Shown in pieces: positions 10,481 through 22,105 of a stretch of DNA of 64,000 nt (its first letter is position 1; every line of letters begins with the position of its first letter). Both the position numbers and the translations under genes were made by a program. Location of the stretch: NCBI GenBank assembly GCA_003415625.1, contig PYIU01000001.1, forward strand, positions 2,170,001-2,234,000, written 5' to 3'. A model generated the notes under the pieces. The model searched no databases. It was not told the DNA's origin and worked only from the letters and a program-made list of their open reading frames with translations. Source of the stretch: Aquanectria penicillioides. Lineage: Eukaryota > Ascomycota > Sordariomycetes > Hypocreales > Nectriaceae.

Positions 10481-12657
10481 TCATCTCGACTCTAGTGCTA
10501 TGGCTGCACGTTCTAAAAAGGCGTTGAAATCCTTGACCTGCTGCAGCATTCCGCCCCTTGCGCTCGCTGAGCTGGCTTCGTCGAAGATCTGGGAAACAAG
10601 GAGCTCGAGGTTGGCCAATTCGGCCTTCTTCTCCTCAGCGCGCGACAGTTCAGGAGCGTCACGTCCGCGCTCGATGGCCAAGTCCACGTCATACATTGTT
10701 GCTGACGCATCTAACCGGTGCTATGAATGATTAGCGGATTTCCTTGCAGTAATAATCATGTCGAACATACCTTGGACTCCTTAGTGTCTTCTTCGTGCTT
10801 GATTCGGACGGCATCTATCCGGAGGGCAACTTGTTCTCTCTCGCCCTTGAGCCGTATAATCTCCTCTCGAATTGCCAGTTTTTCCCTTTGAGCTACACGA
10901 ACCCGTTTCCGTAGGGACTGCCAATCGTTGAGGTGAATTGCCTGTGCTTGTTAGCCACTTGCTCAACAGTTCTTTTCAAAAACATACGTGTTGGAGCAGA
11001 CGCGAATCCAGCTCCGCTCTGTAATCTTGAATGGCCTTCATCTTATCCTTGAATTCCCTCTTCTTTGCCTTGTCCTCCGTGCTGCTGATGGCTTCCCGCA
11101 ATTGTCTCATTGCAGAGTTGATAACCTCGATGCACACTTGTGCAAAGACGTCCACCACAGTCTCGCCCCGGGTGGCAAAGGGCATATCGGAGTGGAGAGG
11201 GTCGTCATCCTCGTCGCTTCGGGCATGCTTTTTGACGTTGACAAAACGCTGGACGGTAACCTCAATCGTGGCGCCTGCTTCATCGGCGCTCTCACGGGCG
11301 TCACTCTCAGGTCTGACTTCGTTGACTGCCTTTGGCTTGGCGCCCTTCTTAGTCTTCGCCTTGGGTTCGCTCCTCTGAGTCGGTGGTTTGGATTTCTGCT
11401 TCGGCTTCGGGGCTGGTTGCTTCTGAGTTGCGGGACTCTTGGCCGGTCTTCCACGCCGTCGCTTCGGCGCTTGCTCCTCTTCGACTTCTTCGAAATCATC
11501 CGATCCTAACTCGGGAGACTGGGGCGTAGAGGCTCTCCTTGGGCGTTTCCTGCCAAGGGTCTTTGCTGCTTCAAGCTCGTTAATCTCCTCCGCAATGGGG
11601 TCCTCGTCAGTGGCTTCTTCGTCAACAGCTGGAATTTCGCTCGGCTCGGGTTCCTCAACTGGACCGTCAATCTCCACTTCCTGCACAGTTTGCTCCTCAA
11701 CTTCTTCTTCGACGGGCGGGAGCTCCGAAAAGTCAATCTCCGTCGCACTGCGATCTCTAATTTTGACTGGGGATAGCTCATCGATGTCGTCACCCTCGGT
11801 TGCGTGGGAGCTTCGGCGCATGCTTCTGGCTGAGCGAATCGAAGCGGCAGCGGAGCTTCGACGGACCTTTCGCGCCAACGGCGATGACGATGGAGGCGCA
11901 ACATCGTCTGTGCTGAGCACGTCTTGCAGTCTTGTGCTCGAGGAGATCGCGTTGCTTATTCGAAGGCTTCGTCTCCTTTCACTTCCAGGCGCGTCCTGCG
12001 GACTTTCTTCGATTTCGTCGACGGTAACGTGGGACAAGCGTTTCCTGCTCGGGGAGATGTACGGGAGCGGTTCGGGTAGTGTCTCCAGGTCATCTTCACC
12101 TCCTTGCTCTTCAGGCACGACAGGTGACCTAGTCGCGCTCCTGGGTGGTACTTCTGGTTCTTCTTCTTCCACCACGTGGCTGTAGTCCTGCTCTCCATTC
12201 TCTACTGGTGGCTCTACCGTGACCTCCGGGACAGACTCCTTAGACGTGTCGGGGAGATCATAGGGGTCCTTGGGCGCGTTTCGAATCGATCGCCTGGCCG
12301 AGCCGGCAGCCTGCTGCGGGTGCAGAACATCGTCACGGTCCAATCTCTTTCTCTTCGCAGACGTGTTTGGCGTGCGGCGTGCCGACGATACCGGGGGTGG
12401 CGTGGGCTCTGAGCCGGCAATGTTGAGGCCGGCAATGTCGAGGTGGAACGAGTCGTCTTCGACGTTTGTGCGCCTGCAGTCGCATCAGCATGGAAATATA
12501 CTGCATAGGGACAAAATATAATCAAGAAACGTACTGTGCGCCTCGAAGACGCTCATTGAGCCGCTCGGCACGGCGCTCTCGGCCTGCATCATGGCATGGT
12601 TAGCAACAAGAAAAACGGCGCGGAGGGAAGCTCGAGGCGTGACTTGCCAGTCGCCAT
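10481..12657 (-). CDS. CENP-U/Ame1-like inner kinetochore protein
   Basis: Probable subunit of the COMA/CCAN inner kinetochore that links centromeric chromatin to the Mis12 complex. Exons are 12657-12648, 12583-12535, 12473-10988, 10941-10771 and 10720-10481, 651 residues with an open frame. The first exon is only ten bases and is followed by a GC-AG intron (GCAAGT donor). The assembled N terminus is MATGRERRAERLNERLRGAQ, a basic amphipathic segment like the Mis12-binding motif of fungal Ame1. The middle is acidic and disordered and includes an AT-hook (RRRGRPAKS). The C terminus, from VTVQRFVNVKK onward, is strongly coiled-coil with FAQVCIEVINSAMRQL and a final leucine-rich heptad region. 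The assignment rests on architecture and motif, not on a full alignment, so another CCAN subunit remains possible. Confidence 0.72.
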
Positions 12658-13412
12658 TCTCAACGACTGAGCGGCCAAATCCGTGAATCGCGCATGCGTG
12701 AAGCTGAGGCTTGGCCCGCTACGTTATTTGCACAATTTCTGGGGTTGCAGCGAGGGTGGTTTCGCGGTGGTGTTTGTAAGAGTGACGTTTGGGATGTTGA
12801 TGACGCGTGGGGGTTGGGGACGCGTTGAAGTTTCGCGGGGCAGCACTGGGCCACTTAACCGGGGACCTGCAGTGGTGTAGCACCACTAACCACTAAAGCG
12901 GATCTTGACTAGACCAGACCACGACTCCACGAGCAAGTCGCCTTGTTTTTTCAAGACGAAAATACATCGCGGAGGATTCAGTATCATGGAGGATGGATTA
13001 ATCTATTCATCTCTATTATATTGCGTCTATATAACCCAAGCTATTAATCCAGAGACGCCATATACCAATGTCTTATCTCGTACAATAGCCCCATTCCCTG
13101 GGCCGGGTATCATTACAATCGTGCGTCTGTTTTGTTACATCCTCGTTCCTACGCGCCCAAATCTGTTGGCAGGCTTCTTCTGATGATTGCTGTCATTAGT
13201 TAATTTTTTTTATCGTACTTTCTTTTAGAATGCAGCGGGTCTGTGATGACACGATGGGTCGAGGCAAGCTAACCTCGCTGTGAAGGCGATCGTTGTTGAC
13301 GACTCTGCGTCTAAACATCAAGGTTTGGTACCCATTTCGATAATTCTTCGTCAAACTCGTGGCTATCGCTTTTTCAGAAGGCGCTTCAAGTTTCATGTCT
13401 TTCTGCGACTCA
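12658..13412. other. Intergenic, no gene seen
   Basis: The region lies upstream of the CENP-U-like gene and downstream of the LicD-family gene. It shows no supported coding sequence; the part nearest 13413 is probably the 3' untranslated region of the LicD gene. Confidence 0.45.
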
Positions 13413-14538
13413 CTAGTGGAACTTGGTGTTTGTCAAAGCCTTTGCGGTGTACTCTGATTCGAGCATCTCCTTGTACCGGTAAGGGATCTTGGCAGGGAAG
13501 CCCTCAAAGGTGGTGTCTCGCAGGGGAAACAAGAAGGTATCCTTTTCAGAGCGTTAGAAGATCAATCAAGCGAAAATGAACCAAGATGAGGGAACGCACT
13601 CTGTACTGGTGCCCGTGCTTGTCGTAGAGGATGCCCTCGCCCTCCTCGTGGTCGGGGTCGTATCTCGCAGCGGTAATGTCAATGTAGAGTCCGGTGTCCA
13701 TATCGATCCACCTAGCATCGATGACGTTGAGGACGTCGTCCTTCTCGCGGTACTTGAAGTAGGGGTTGACCTCGAGTTGAAAGAAGCGGCCCTTCTCCAT
13801 GTCTCCATACTTGTAGTAGTAGATGGTCATGTTGTGGTACGCCGCGAGGTAGTACATGTCAGCCTCGGTCACCTGAACATCGGCATCAAGATCCCAGGGC
13901 ATAACCTAAATACGAGGTTAGATGAAAAGAAGGTTCTTCAATTGCTGTAGATCAGGCTACTTGCCTGCTTGCCCCACCACCAACCTAGCAGAGTGCCGTG
14001 CATCAGCCAGGTTTGGACGCCGAGATCTCGGAAAGTAGCGAGGTACGTCTGGATAAGGATGCGAATGACCTCCCGCTGCTCCGTCTCCTTAAGAGGGCCC
14101 TTTTCGAAGCGCTCATCATAGTGGGCTTGTTGTCTTGATCATGCAAGGTTAGCATCCTGGTGGGTAGAGGTGGAGGCGAGGCCTCAGTCTGGGTGAGACT
14201 CATGATGAGACATACCGTGATTCCTCTGGCGTGAAGGTTAGCTCAGGCTGATCGTTTGGACAGGTAGCGCTGATTCTCTGGTGGCGCCGGTTAAGAGCGT
14301 ATAAGGATACGAAATACGCATCTCTCACGCGACCAGAACCAACTGAAAATCTTGACTGGCTTCACTTACTAAAGTACTTTGGTTCCGGGAAGTGCTGCTG
14401 ATCGCTCTTCCATCTCTTGGCGAGCCCCTTGGACTCGGGCTCGGATCCAGACTCTGGCTGGGCGGGCGGCTCGCTGATTGCCGCAGCGCTGGCAAAGACG
14501 AGCCACGTCGCCGCGGCGAAGATTGCTGATGCCTTCAT
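13413..14538 (-). CDS. Secreted LicD-family (Mnn4-like) protein
   Basis: LicD-domain proteins transfer phosphocholine or phosphosugar groups; fungal members resemble Mnn4, needed for mannosylphosphorylation of glycans (family knowledge). Exons are 14538-14370, 14125-13965, 13905-13600 and 13541-13413, 254 residues in frame. An N-terminal signal peptide is evident (MKASAIFAAATWLVFASAAA). The LicD core reads TYLATFRDLGVQTWLMHGTLLGWWWGK followed by MPWDLDADVQV, which holds the WDxDxDxQ acidic motif thought to bind metal, then YKYGDMEKGRFFQLEVNP. Intron 1 (244 bases) is longer than the others, and a small extra exon inside it cannot be fully excluded, though the candidates I tried hit stops or broke the frame. 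Intron 2 has a GC donor. The protein has no membrane segment beyond the signal, so it should be lumenal or secreted. Confidence 0.85.
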
Positions 14539-16203
14539 GACCGCTTGCGCTTGCGCTTGTCCCTTGCAGCGAGGCGCAGAATGACGGTAGGCAGTCGCTC
14601 ACTCAATTGGCCGTGGCTGTGTAGAGGATCGATTTGCCGTGTTCCCGGGGAATACGATGCGACGGATTGCAGTGCGATGATGTTCTTTCCAGTGGATCCA
14701 GGGGAAGCTACGTCACTGGCCTCAGCGCCTTTGCTGACTTCCAGGGGGGTTGGTTGTTCGTCGAGTCGAGGGATATGGGGAAGGCAACGTCAAAGAAACA
14801 AAGCGGGAGAATGGAAAATGTTTTAATCGCCAAAACAACCCGCGGACCGTTTTTTTTTTTTTCGATGCTCAATCAAAGATGGCGCGTGCAGTGGAGGCGT
14901 CGGTCGTCATAAAAAAGAAGCGACCGTCCGTTCCTTGGGGGTGAATTTACGCGCGACAGGTACGGACTAGAAAGGAGGATTTTATTGAGGCCAGCACCCC
15001 TGACGCTGGACACGCCAGTGCCGCGTCACCCTGTGGGAGACGGGGATCATGTGGAGACTGGACACTTTGATTCATTGCCCCTTTACATCATGGCTTGCCA
15101 GGTGTAGTTATTGGTTGATTCATTGACTGACTGACTGGTCCTATTTTCGCGTCAGGTCTTAGAATGTGAAGCCATCACCAGCGCATCCTTTTTGAGCTAC
15201 AGTCATGTTGTCGCCGATGTTGCACAAGCCTCGCTCTCGTTGTAACCTCTCCTTCTTGTTCCGGCATGACAGCGGAAGCTTAGAGGCCAGGCAAATGTGC
15301 AATTCGAGCCAAACGTCAACAAACCTAATCTTAGGTTTACGCCCAACGCCCATCCCAGGCCAGCTGCGGAATACGAAGATGCGGCTAGAGTGAAACACTG
15401 CGCGACTCAATAACCCCAGTGTCTGACCGTCAGGTTCGCCAATCCTCGCATTCTGCAGCCAATGCTCAATGCTCGTCAGTTCGATTGATTCTTCACCCGT
15501 CGATTCTCCAGCGGAGGAACCAATGCAAGACGCAAAGACCCCGTGGGGCCATGCGCCGTCCAATAGTTAGTGCCACTGAAATTATCAGGTTGTGCCACGG
15601 CCGCAAACCAGCACCCATCATGAGCGTCCCTGTAATAGTTTTTAATGCATATAACGGGGTCTATGTCACTCTTGAGCCACACACTAGCCACAATCCACCT
15701 CCCCGACAAGATAGTCTGCCCCAGGAGAACGCACACAGGCGCATGCAGCGAGGACGACGAGATGGTTGTAGCCTGGCTGGATTAGGTAAGGCGCGTCCCT
15801 ATGCGGGTTAACCTCCTGTAACTCACTCCCGCGTGTGGCGCAGTCGACCGTGGCTTCTGTGCTGGACACCACTGGGACTGAGGCCGACTGACGGACTCAC
15901 TGACGCAAGCTCCCTAACCAGCCCAGCTAGGTTGCCCTCCACATCTCCTCCTCAACCCTCCTCCTCATCCATCATAGAGCTGCCTGGTCAGCCCGTCTTC
16001 CTTCCCCGCGGCATCGCCGACGAGATCTGTTTTTCTCCTCTTCTCCTCTTTCAAATTCCACCGCCTCTCTTCCTCTCCATCACTGTCCCTTGTCCAGACT
16101 CCTCATCGCTGCGCAGTTCCTCCCTCTGGGATACCTGCCTCGGCCCTAGATCAACAACACCCTCAAGCTCTCAGCTCGGTATCCGAGCCCCACGCCATTC
16201 ATC
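14539..16203. promoter_or_regulatory. Divergent intergenic region, 1.7 kb
   Basis: The region separates the LicD-family gene and the Erd2-like gene. No coding region is supported. The last 300 bases before 16204 are C/T-rich, as in the long leaders of other genes here, and probably form the 5' leader of the Erd2-like gene. Confidence 0.5.
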
Positions 16204-17362
16204 ATGGTCAGCACGTGGAACGTAAGTCGCTAGTCCCGGTAGTTCTTGTGTATCGCCGCTCCCGATTGCTGACAATGCCCTCAGTTCTTCCGCATCATGG
16301 GCGACCTGTCCCATCTGCTCTCCAAGTGCATCCTCATCTTCGCCATCCATCGAAACCGCAGCGCGGAGGGTGTCTCGCTCATCACCCAGATCCTCTACGC
16401 CCTCGTCTTCTGCACTCGATATCTCGACATCTTCAGGGAGCATTCGGCATGGAACTTCGTCTTCAAGATCTTCTACATTCTTTCCTCCTTCTATATCCTA
16501 GGCGTCATGCAATGGGTCTTCGCCCGATCGCGCGAGCGCGAAATTGCCTGGAAGATTGGCGGTTTCATCCTCGGAGGCTCCCTCATTCTGTCTCCCTTCA
16601 CCATGATGATCTTCGAGGATAGGTGGGGTTTCCGAACGGTAAGGCTACTCTACTGGACACAGGTTACCCAAACTACATGCTGACTGTATCTAGTGGATGT
16701 GGGTTTTCTCCCAGATTCTCGAATCGGTTTGCGTCCTTCCCCAGCTCCTCCTCCTCAGACAGACAACTGTTCCCACTGTGATTGACTCGTTCTATCTCGT
16801 CACCCTCGGCTCTTACCGTGCACTCTACTGCCTCAACTGGTTCCTTCGAGAGATTGACGTAAACGACCGCAAGCCCGACGCCGTCTCTGTCATCTTTGGC
16901 CTCATTCAGACGGCCCTGTACATTGATTTCGCCTGGGTCTACTACACCCGCCAGCGTGTTAAGCTTCGTGGCGGCGGCATTGTCGACGCTGATGACATGC
17001 GCCGTGGGTGGCTCCTCCGCCGCATCTTCGGCAAGCGATTCGAGAACGATGACGAGGATGAGGAGAGTGCCCCCGGTCTTGGCGATAGTAGCGAGGGCCG
17101 ACGTGGTGGTTCCCGTCCCAAGTGGGGAGCCCGTGGCATCTCCGTCAGTGCTGATGACGGCGTTCTCGAGACTGAGCGACAGAACCGTGAACACGACGAG
17201 CTGGACGATGCCGCTGTTGATCCCGATGCCAAGATGCAGGACCCCGACGAGCTGGCCAGAGCTCTCGACGATGATGATGAGGAGACTCCTCTCCGTCCTG
17301 ATCACGCGGGGAGCAGTAGCCAGCCCAGCGGACTCCGAGGCGGCGAGGAATGGCGCGACTAG
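16204..17362 (+). CDS. Erd2/KDEL-receptor-like membrane protein with long tail
   Basis: Member of the ER-lumen protein retaining receptor family, seven-helix proteins that return HDEL/KDEL proteins from Golgi to ER. Exons are 16204-16221, 16285-16638 and 16694-17362, 346 residues; the first exon encodes only MVSTWN. The family N terminus is clear: FFRIMGDLSHLLSK, the SAEGVSLITQILYALVFCTRYLDIF block, and later RALYCLNWFLRE. True Erd2 proteins are about 210-220 residues. This one has an extra cytosolic tail of roughly 120 residues after VYYTRQRVKL, rich in Asp/Glu (DDEDEESA, DDDDEETPLR) with a basic stretch RRGGSRPKWGARG. It may therefore be the longer fungal paralogue rather than the canonical retrieval receptor; its function is inferred. 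Confidence 0.9.
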
Positions 17363-18106
17363 ACGGCTAGTCGGGTGCTGATGGGTGTTTTCAGGAGTGT
17401 CTACTGGGGTGTCAAGATTTGGAACTGTTTGGGAATTTCCGGTTTATCTCTAGGGCCATGCTCAGTTTTGGGATGGGCATGTCAACATATCTAAGGGTTC
17501 AAGGACGGTGCTGCATAGAGAGGAGGCATCGACCACGGTACTTCTGCCACCAGCGATTTTGATTTGACGGAGCTGTGTTGTCCTGCCCCTCTCTCCCTCT
17601 GGTGGTTTTGCTTGTTTCCTTACACTCACTCTGTAAACATGTACACATGGCGTAAATCTATTCAGAATTTATCACGAAATGGTTTTTCTTTGCAAAAGCG
17701 CATGCTTCACACGAGCATATATTCAAGTTAGGTCTTTAAAAGGAGCGCTTGTCACGTAGCCATTGGTCGTTTCAGGAGGGGTTTCGAGTGATGTCATTCC
17801 CACGATACACCACAGTCCTTCTCTCTTCTCTTCTCTTTCACAAGCCATGCCGGCGGCATCCACACAGGATCTCCTCTCTGAGGGGCTCGCCTCTATCTGT
17901 ACACACATATTTGCTCCCCATTTCGTAGCTGGGGCATTGCTTCTCCACCAATCCCGATCCTAGCTCCTTCTTTTTCTCTCCTCACAAGTCCCGTGCTTGT
18001 CAACCCAGCAGCGTCCCAAAAGCTGCATTGAACTCCTGTAAGAAATGACTGGTAAACCGATACATGAAGAAGACGCATGGCGGAAAACACAAATGCAAAG
18101 TGGCAA
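17363..18106. other. Convergent 3' region
   Basis: The Erd2-like gene and the adenylate kinase gene converge here. I see no gene, only T/C-rich sequence likely to be 3' untranslated regions. Confidence 0.5.
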
Positions 18107-18999
18107 TTAGCGAACGAATCGCTTCTCAAATTCCTCGTACAACTTGGGGCTGATCTCGTCGCTGCTCATGCCCTCGATTTCGACAAGCACGCCCTTCTTT
18201 GCGTACTGGTTCAGGACAGGCTCGCTCGTCTCCTGGAACTTTTGGAACCGGGCGCGGTAGACTTCCTCAGAATCATCGGCGCGCTGGATGAGGGGCTCAC
18301 CGGTGACGTCGTCTCGGCCGGGGACGCGAGGCGCATTGAAGCTGGTATTGTAGACGCGGCCGGAGGGTTCGTGAACCCAGCGACCAGCAATGCGCTCCAA
18401 GATGACGGAAAAGGGCGTCTTGAGGGAGACGACTAGGTTGATTGGAACGATGCTCTCGAGGGTATCGGCTTGGGCGGCAGTTCGTGGGAAGCCATCGAGG
18501 ATGAAGGAGGCGGAAGGGTCATCGGAGACTCGGGGCGGGGTGCGTTTGTCGAAAATAAAGGGACTGGTAGCAAGGGAATCCATCGGGTTGCCGTGATGGG
18601 AGATTCGACGTTTGTGGCTTCGGATGCAAGGGTCATGACGCTGGGAGGACCCTGGCCCTTGAGCCAACCACGGGTGAACAGTTCATTGGAGATGAGTCGA
18701 AGCATCAAGTCGTCGGCCACGAGGCCGCCAGATTTCATGATGCTCTCGACTTTGATGCCTATCGCAAAAAAAAAAAAAAGAGTCAGCACCGGGGAAGCCG
18801 AAGACGAAACGATTTGGGGTTTCGGGAGACAGTGGGACTTACCGAGGGGAGTTCTATTCTTGACATTGTGCCGTAGGAGGTCGCCGGTGCTAATGGAGTT
18901 GAGTTGGGGAAAGCGATGCAGCAGACGCTCGCTCTGGGTTCCTTTGCCCACGCCGGGCGCGCCGAAGAGGATGACTCTTGCAGCCTTGTTCAGTCTCAT
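18107..18999 (-). CDS. ADK2: Mitochondrial adenylate kinase (AK3/Adk2 type), frame break inside
   Basis: GTP:AMP phosphotransferase of the mitochondrial matrix (family knowledge). Exons are 18999-18843 and 18758-18107. The P-loop [10 protein letters not shown] lies at residues 13-22, [10 protein letters not shown] follows, and [16 protein letters not shown], the LID segment [13 protein letters not shown] and [11 protein letters not shown] are all present. The reading frame changes between [16 protein letters not shown] and [16 protein letters not shown], at plus-strand 18591-18592. One additional base in the GG there would give a continuous 269-residue protein (ITGNPMDS), so this looks like one missing base. 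An alternative without error is an intron from the CAGG/GTCCTC donor to the CCCCGAG acceptor (about 122 bases), which keeps frame but uses poor splice sites and removes family-like sequence. The start is the ATG at 18999; no earlier ATG is in frame nearby. Confidence 0.85.
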
Positions 19000-20300
19000 T
19001 CTAGGCGACGACAAAAACTAGGCCGTCGAGCGTACAAGAAAGGCAGAACAGAAAAGCACGAGGTTCAAGATGCGTCGTGGAGGACTCAGAAGTGTCGAAT
19101 TGCGTCGAGTCGAGTCGGTGTCGGAGGGTGGTCCGAGGGGCACGGGCGCAACCGGAGGACAAGGTCAACGGTTGAGACAGGCAGGGGTGGGTGGTGGTCT
19201 ATTGAAACAGCAGGCAAGACGGATCAAGGGCGTAATTTCAGCAGGACAACGAGGCCATGATCGCGGGGTTTATATCAGGCAGGAAAGCAGAGGAAGAAGC
19301 ACACAGAACTCCGAAACAGGGGATCGCAGAGAAGATGATGAGGGGAGAGGAAGAATAAGAGGAAGAAGACGGAACCAAGATGGAGGGGGGCCGCATGGAT
19401 GGTGTTGAGACGTGCACGAATGAGGAAGCGGGCAATGGGTGTTGGGGGACCGTTCTTTCCAGGGAAACAAGCGCACGGGCCAGCGCCAGGCCAGCGCCAG
19501 GCCAGCGCCGAGCGCCAAGTGCCCCAGAGCCAGGGCCGCCACGAACGGGCAGGGACCTCCGCCATGCACCTTCCCACCTCCCCCCGGGCCTCCACTCCCG
19601 GGGCCTCAGGGCACGTTGCAACGCTGATGAGCTCAGTTGAAGCCGGTACGTAGGTACCTTGTACCTTCTTACCTTGGTTCCCCTCCCCAATCCCGCACCC
19701 CCTCCGAACCTCCGGTACCTTCGGGGACATGTGAGACAAGATCCGGGGAAAGCGTCAAATTCTATTAACTCCACCGGCGAATTGACACCACGGGAGGAGG
19801 AAAGAGGGGGCATTACACGTACCCGGCAATGGGGTCGTGAATGCCCTGATGGGCGACTGTTCGGCTACGGCATTCTCTCCAGCTTCCACGTTGCCCTTCC
19901 CTGCTGCTGATGCGGCAGCCGGGCAGGGAATTCCCGGCACTTCTGTCAGCCCTTCCTTGGCCCATCTTGCATCGGTGCCTTTGATCCGGTCTCGCCATGT
20001 ACCTTTTTGCTGCACGCTCCGCATTACCGTATTAATGCGTCGCTGTCTGGGGACAGCCGGCTATGTCCCTCGCGCAGAGGCGGCGACTCGGCAGAAAAGT
20101 CAGGAAGTTGATCAGATCAGAGAGGCAAGTCGCCAGCGCCAGACAGCCGCAAGACGGGCGCAATATTTTCGGACGAGTGGCACATGCAACACCGCCGCGT
20201 GCTGGACGGATGGAATCCCGCTTGGGTAGCATGCATGCCCGCGCTGCGCTGTCACCTATCTACAGCCGTTTTCTCCCCTCTCCAAAGAATGTGGCCAATC
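19000..20300. other. GC-rich intergenic part, no gene seen
   Basis: This is sequence upstream of the adenylate kinase gene. Several overlapping open frames exist but they are Arg/Pro/Ser-rich, overlap on both strands and resemble no protein. A short tandem repeat at 19479-19511 is listed separately. Confidence 0.45.
19479..19511. repeat. 11-bp tandem repeat, three copies
   Basis: The unit GGCCAGCGCCA occurs three times in direct succession, the last copy followed directly by G instead of the next unit. It lies about 500 bases upstream of the adenylate kinase start in noncoding DNA. Confidence 0.85.
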
Positions 20301-22105
20301 ATTCCCGCACCACGAGCCCTCCATCTTCGCAAATTCCAATTCTGTAAGGCAACGGTCGGGCCAACCAGATCATAGCCGGTGCGAATTACATTCTCCTCAA
20401 AGTCGATTTATCCATTTCTAGAGAAAAGGTCCGGAAAACAATCAAGGGATTGTTGTGTGTGTACTATACATGGCCTGAGCAACTACGGCCGTTTGTCTTA
20501 TGCGCATGCATCCTGGTTCAACGCAGACAGGGGAAATGCCGAGAAGGTGAAACCCATGCAACCTACCTGTCGGCAGCGATGTGATGGCGGTACTTTTGCA
20601 GCAGCTGAGATGATCAGCCCATCTTTTCGCTTTTGAAAATGCCCCCAGTTGAGTGTAAAAGCGTTGTTGTCAAATTGGTTCAATGGCCATCCAACATTGA
20701 CTGCAATCAATTAGGCTTTAGTCATAACCCAACATCCATGTAAATAATCGAATTAGTCGAGAATCAATTACTCAATTGATGGGTTTCTCCATCGACTATC
20801 CTAACCAGTTATTACCATGACTCATGTTCTAACAACTCGAATAAGTACCAAACATTGGCAACTACATTACATGTAGGGTAGATAACCATTGCATCATTTC
20901 CAGGATCGCTTTATTCGAATTTAAGCAGTATCGAGGTATTGACGGCTAGTCTCTTAGGCTTACTATGTAAATGAGCCTTCATTCCATGTCCTAAGTTATA
21001 TAGGCTTAATGGGATCGTGTGTTTTCGTCCAGCATGAGAGAGAAGCTCCTTTAGCTCCCTCTAAATGAAAGACACTGATCGTGTTCTACAACCAATGAGA
21101 ATCTAGTATTGGTGAACAATAGCAGTTGAACCCGGGTTTATCCTAATTCGGATTCAAAGTCAACAAATAACTCAACTCAATTGACTAATTCCATCTAGGC
21201 TGTTATGGTAAGGGTCGTGTAGAAAAACAATGGATAAGAAGTCCCAAAGACCCAATCACGGCGCGGTTATATGGATACTGGCATGCTATATCCGCTTTGA
21301 CCAACAGCGGCTCGAGTTTCTCTATCTGGGTACAGCAGTTTGCAATAGTCGTGGAGCTCATTGCGTGATTGGGATGGAGCAGGAGCAGAGTATATGCCCA
21401 CTTATCTCCGGCTGTAGTAACCGAAACAGACCTATCAACAGGTCAAATCTCCGCAATCTAGCTACTCTGGAGCGTAGTTAATATTAGATCGATGAGAGCG
21501 ATGATACGAGTGCAGCGTGATTGCTGGCAACACAGAAAAAGGAGTTATACCTGTATCAAAAAGGCAGCAAAGGACAACCGCTAGGGGTCAGGCTATATAG
21601 TCTCTCTGATGTCGTCTCGAAAAGTGGTTATTGGAATATTAAAAGCAGTTATTTTGATATAGAACTCTGTCGGAGCGTTCTGCAAGTACATAGAATAAGG
21701 CCCAAGCTTTCGACATCATCTCAACACTAACCTCTGAGGTAGCTTCACCCTAGACTCTTGACTAGGGCCCGTCTAGTCGCTTTTGATTCTTGACAAAATG
21801 AGAATTAGTAAGAGAATTATTTGCAGAATATTGAAGCAGATCTAAGAGAAGATTTCGGCCTATGACTCTGCATTAGCATGGGTTAGTATTGCGACATCAC
21901 CCCGAATTGGTGCCGATCCCACTCAGGTGCTTGCGCATGTTGCTCCATCTCATAAATACTTTCTCAGAAATTTCTTCTTCGCCCTTTTTAACGCCCCGTT
22001 GGGCACCGGTATTTGTAGAAAACGGCCACATTTCTGCTTGGCAGTACCGTGCAGAGGCACTTTTGTTGGCTTCATCAACTCAGCAGTGGCTGGCACACAC
22101 CCAAA
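20300..22105. other. AT-rich geneless segment at island edge
   Basis: Base composition becomes clearly AT-richer than in the left flank, with frequent TAA/TAG/TGA in all frames and no open frame of more than about 90 codons. No terminal repeats or transposase remnants could be recognised by eye. It could be a decayed mobile element or simply relaxed intergenic DNA. A CCGAATTGG element at 21902-21910 resembles the palindrome described at 25279. Confidence 0.45.

Noticed and set aside
11439..12185. Long Ser-rich open frame on the plus strand
   Set aside because: It lies fully antisense to the CENP-U-like gene and its composition is the mirror of acidic codons in that gene; there is no domain and no upstream gene structure.
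19238..19813. 191-codon minus-strand frame
   Set aside because: It is Pro/Arg/Ser-rich, coincides with an 11-bp tandem repeat, and other frames in the same place are equally open.
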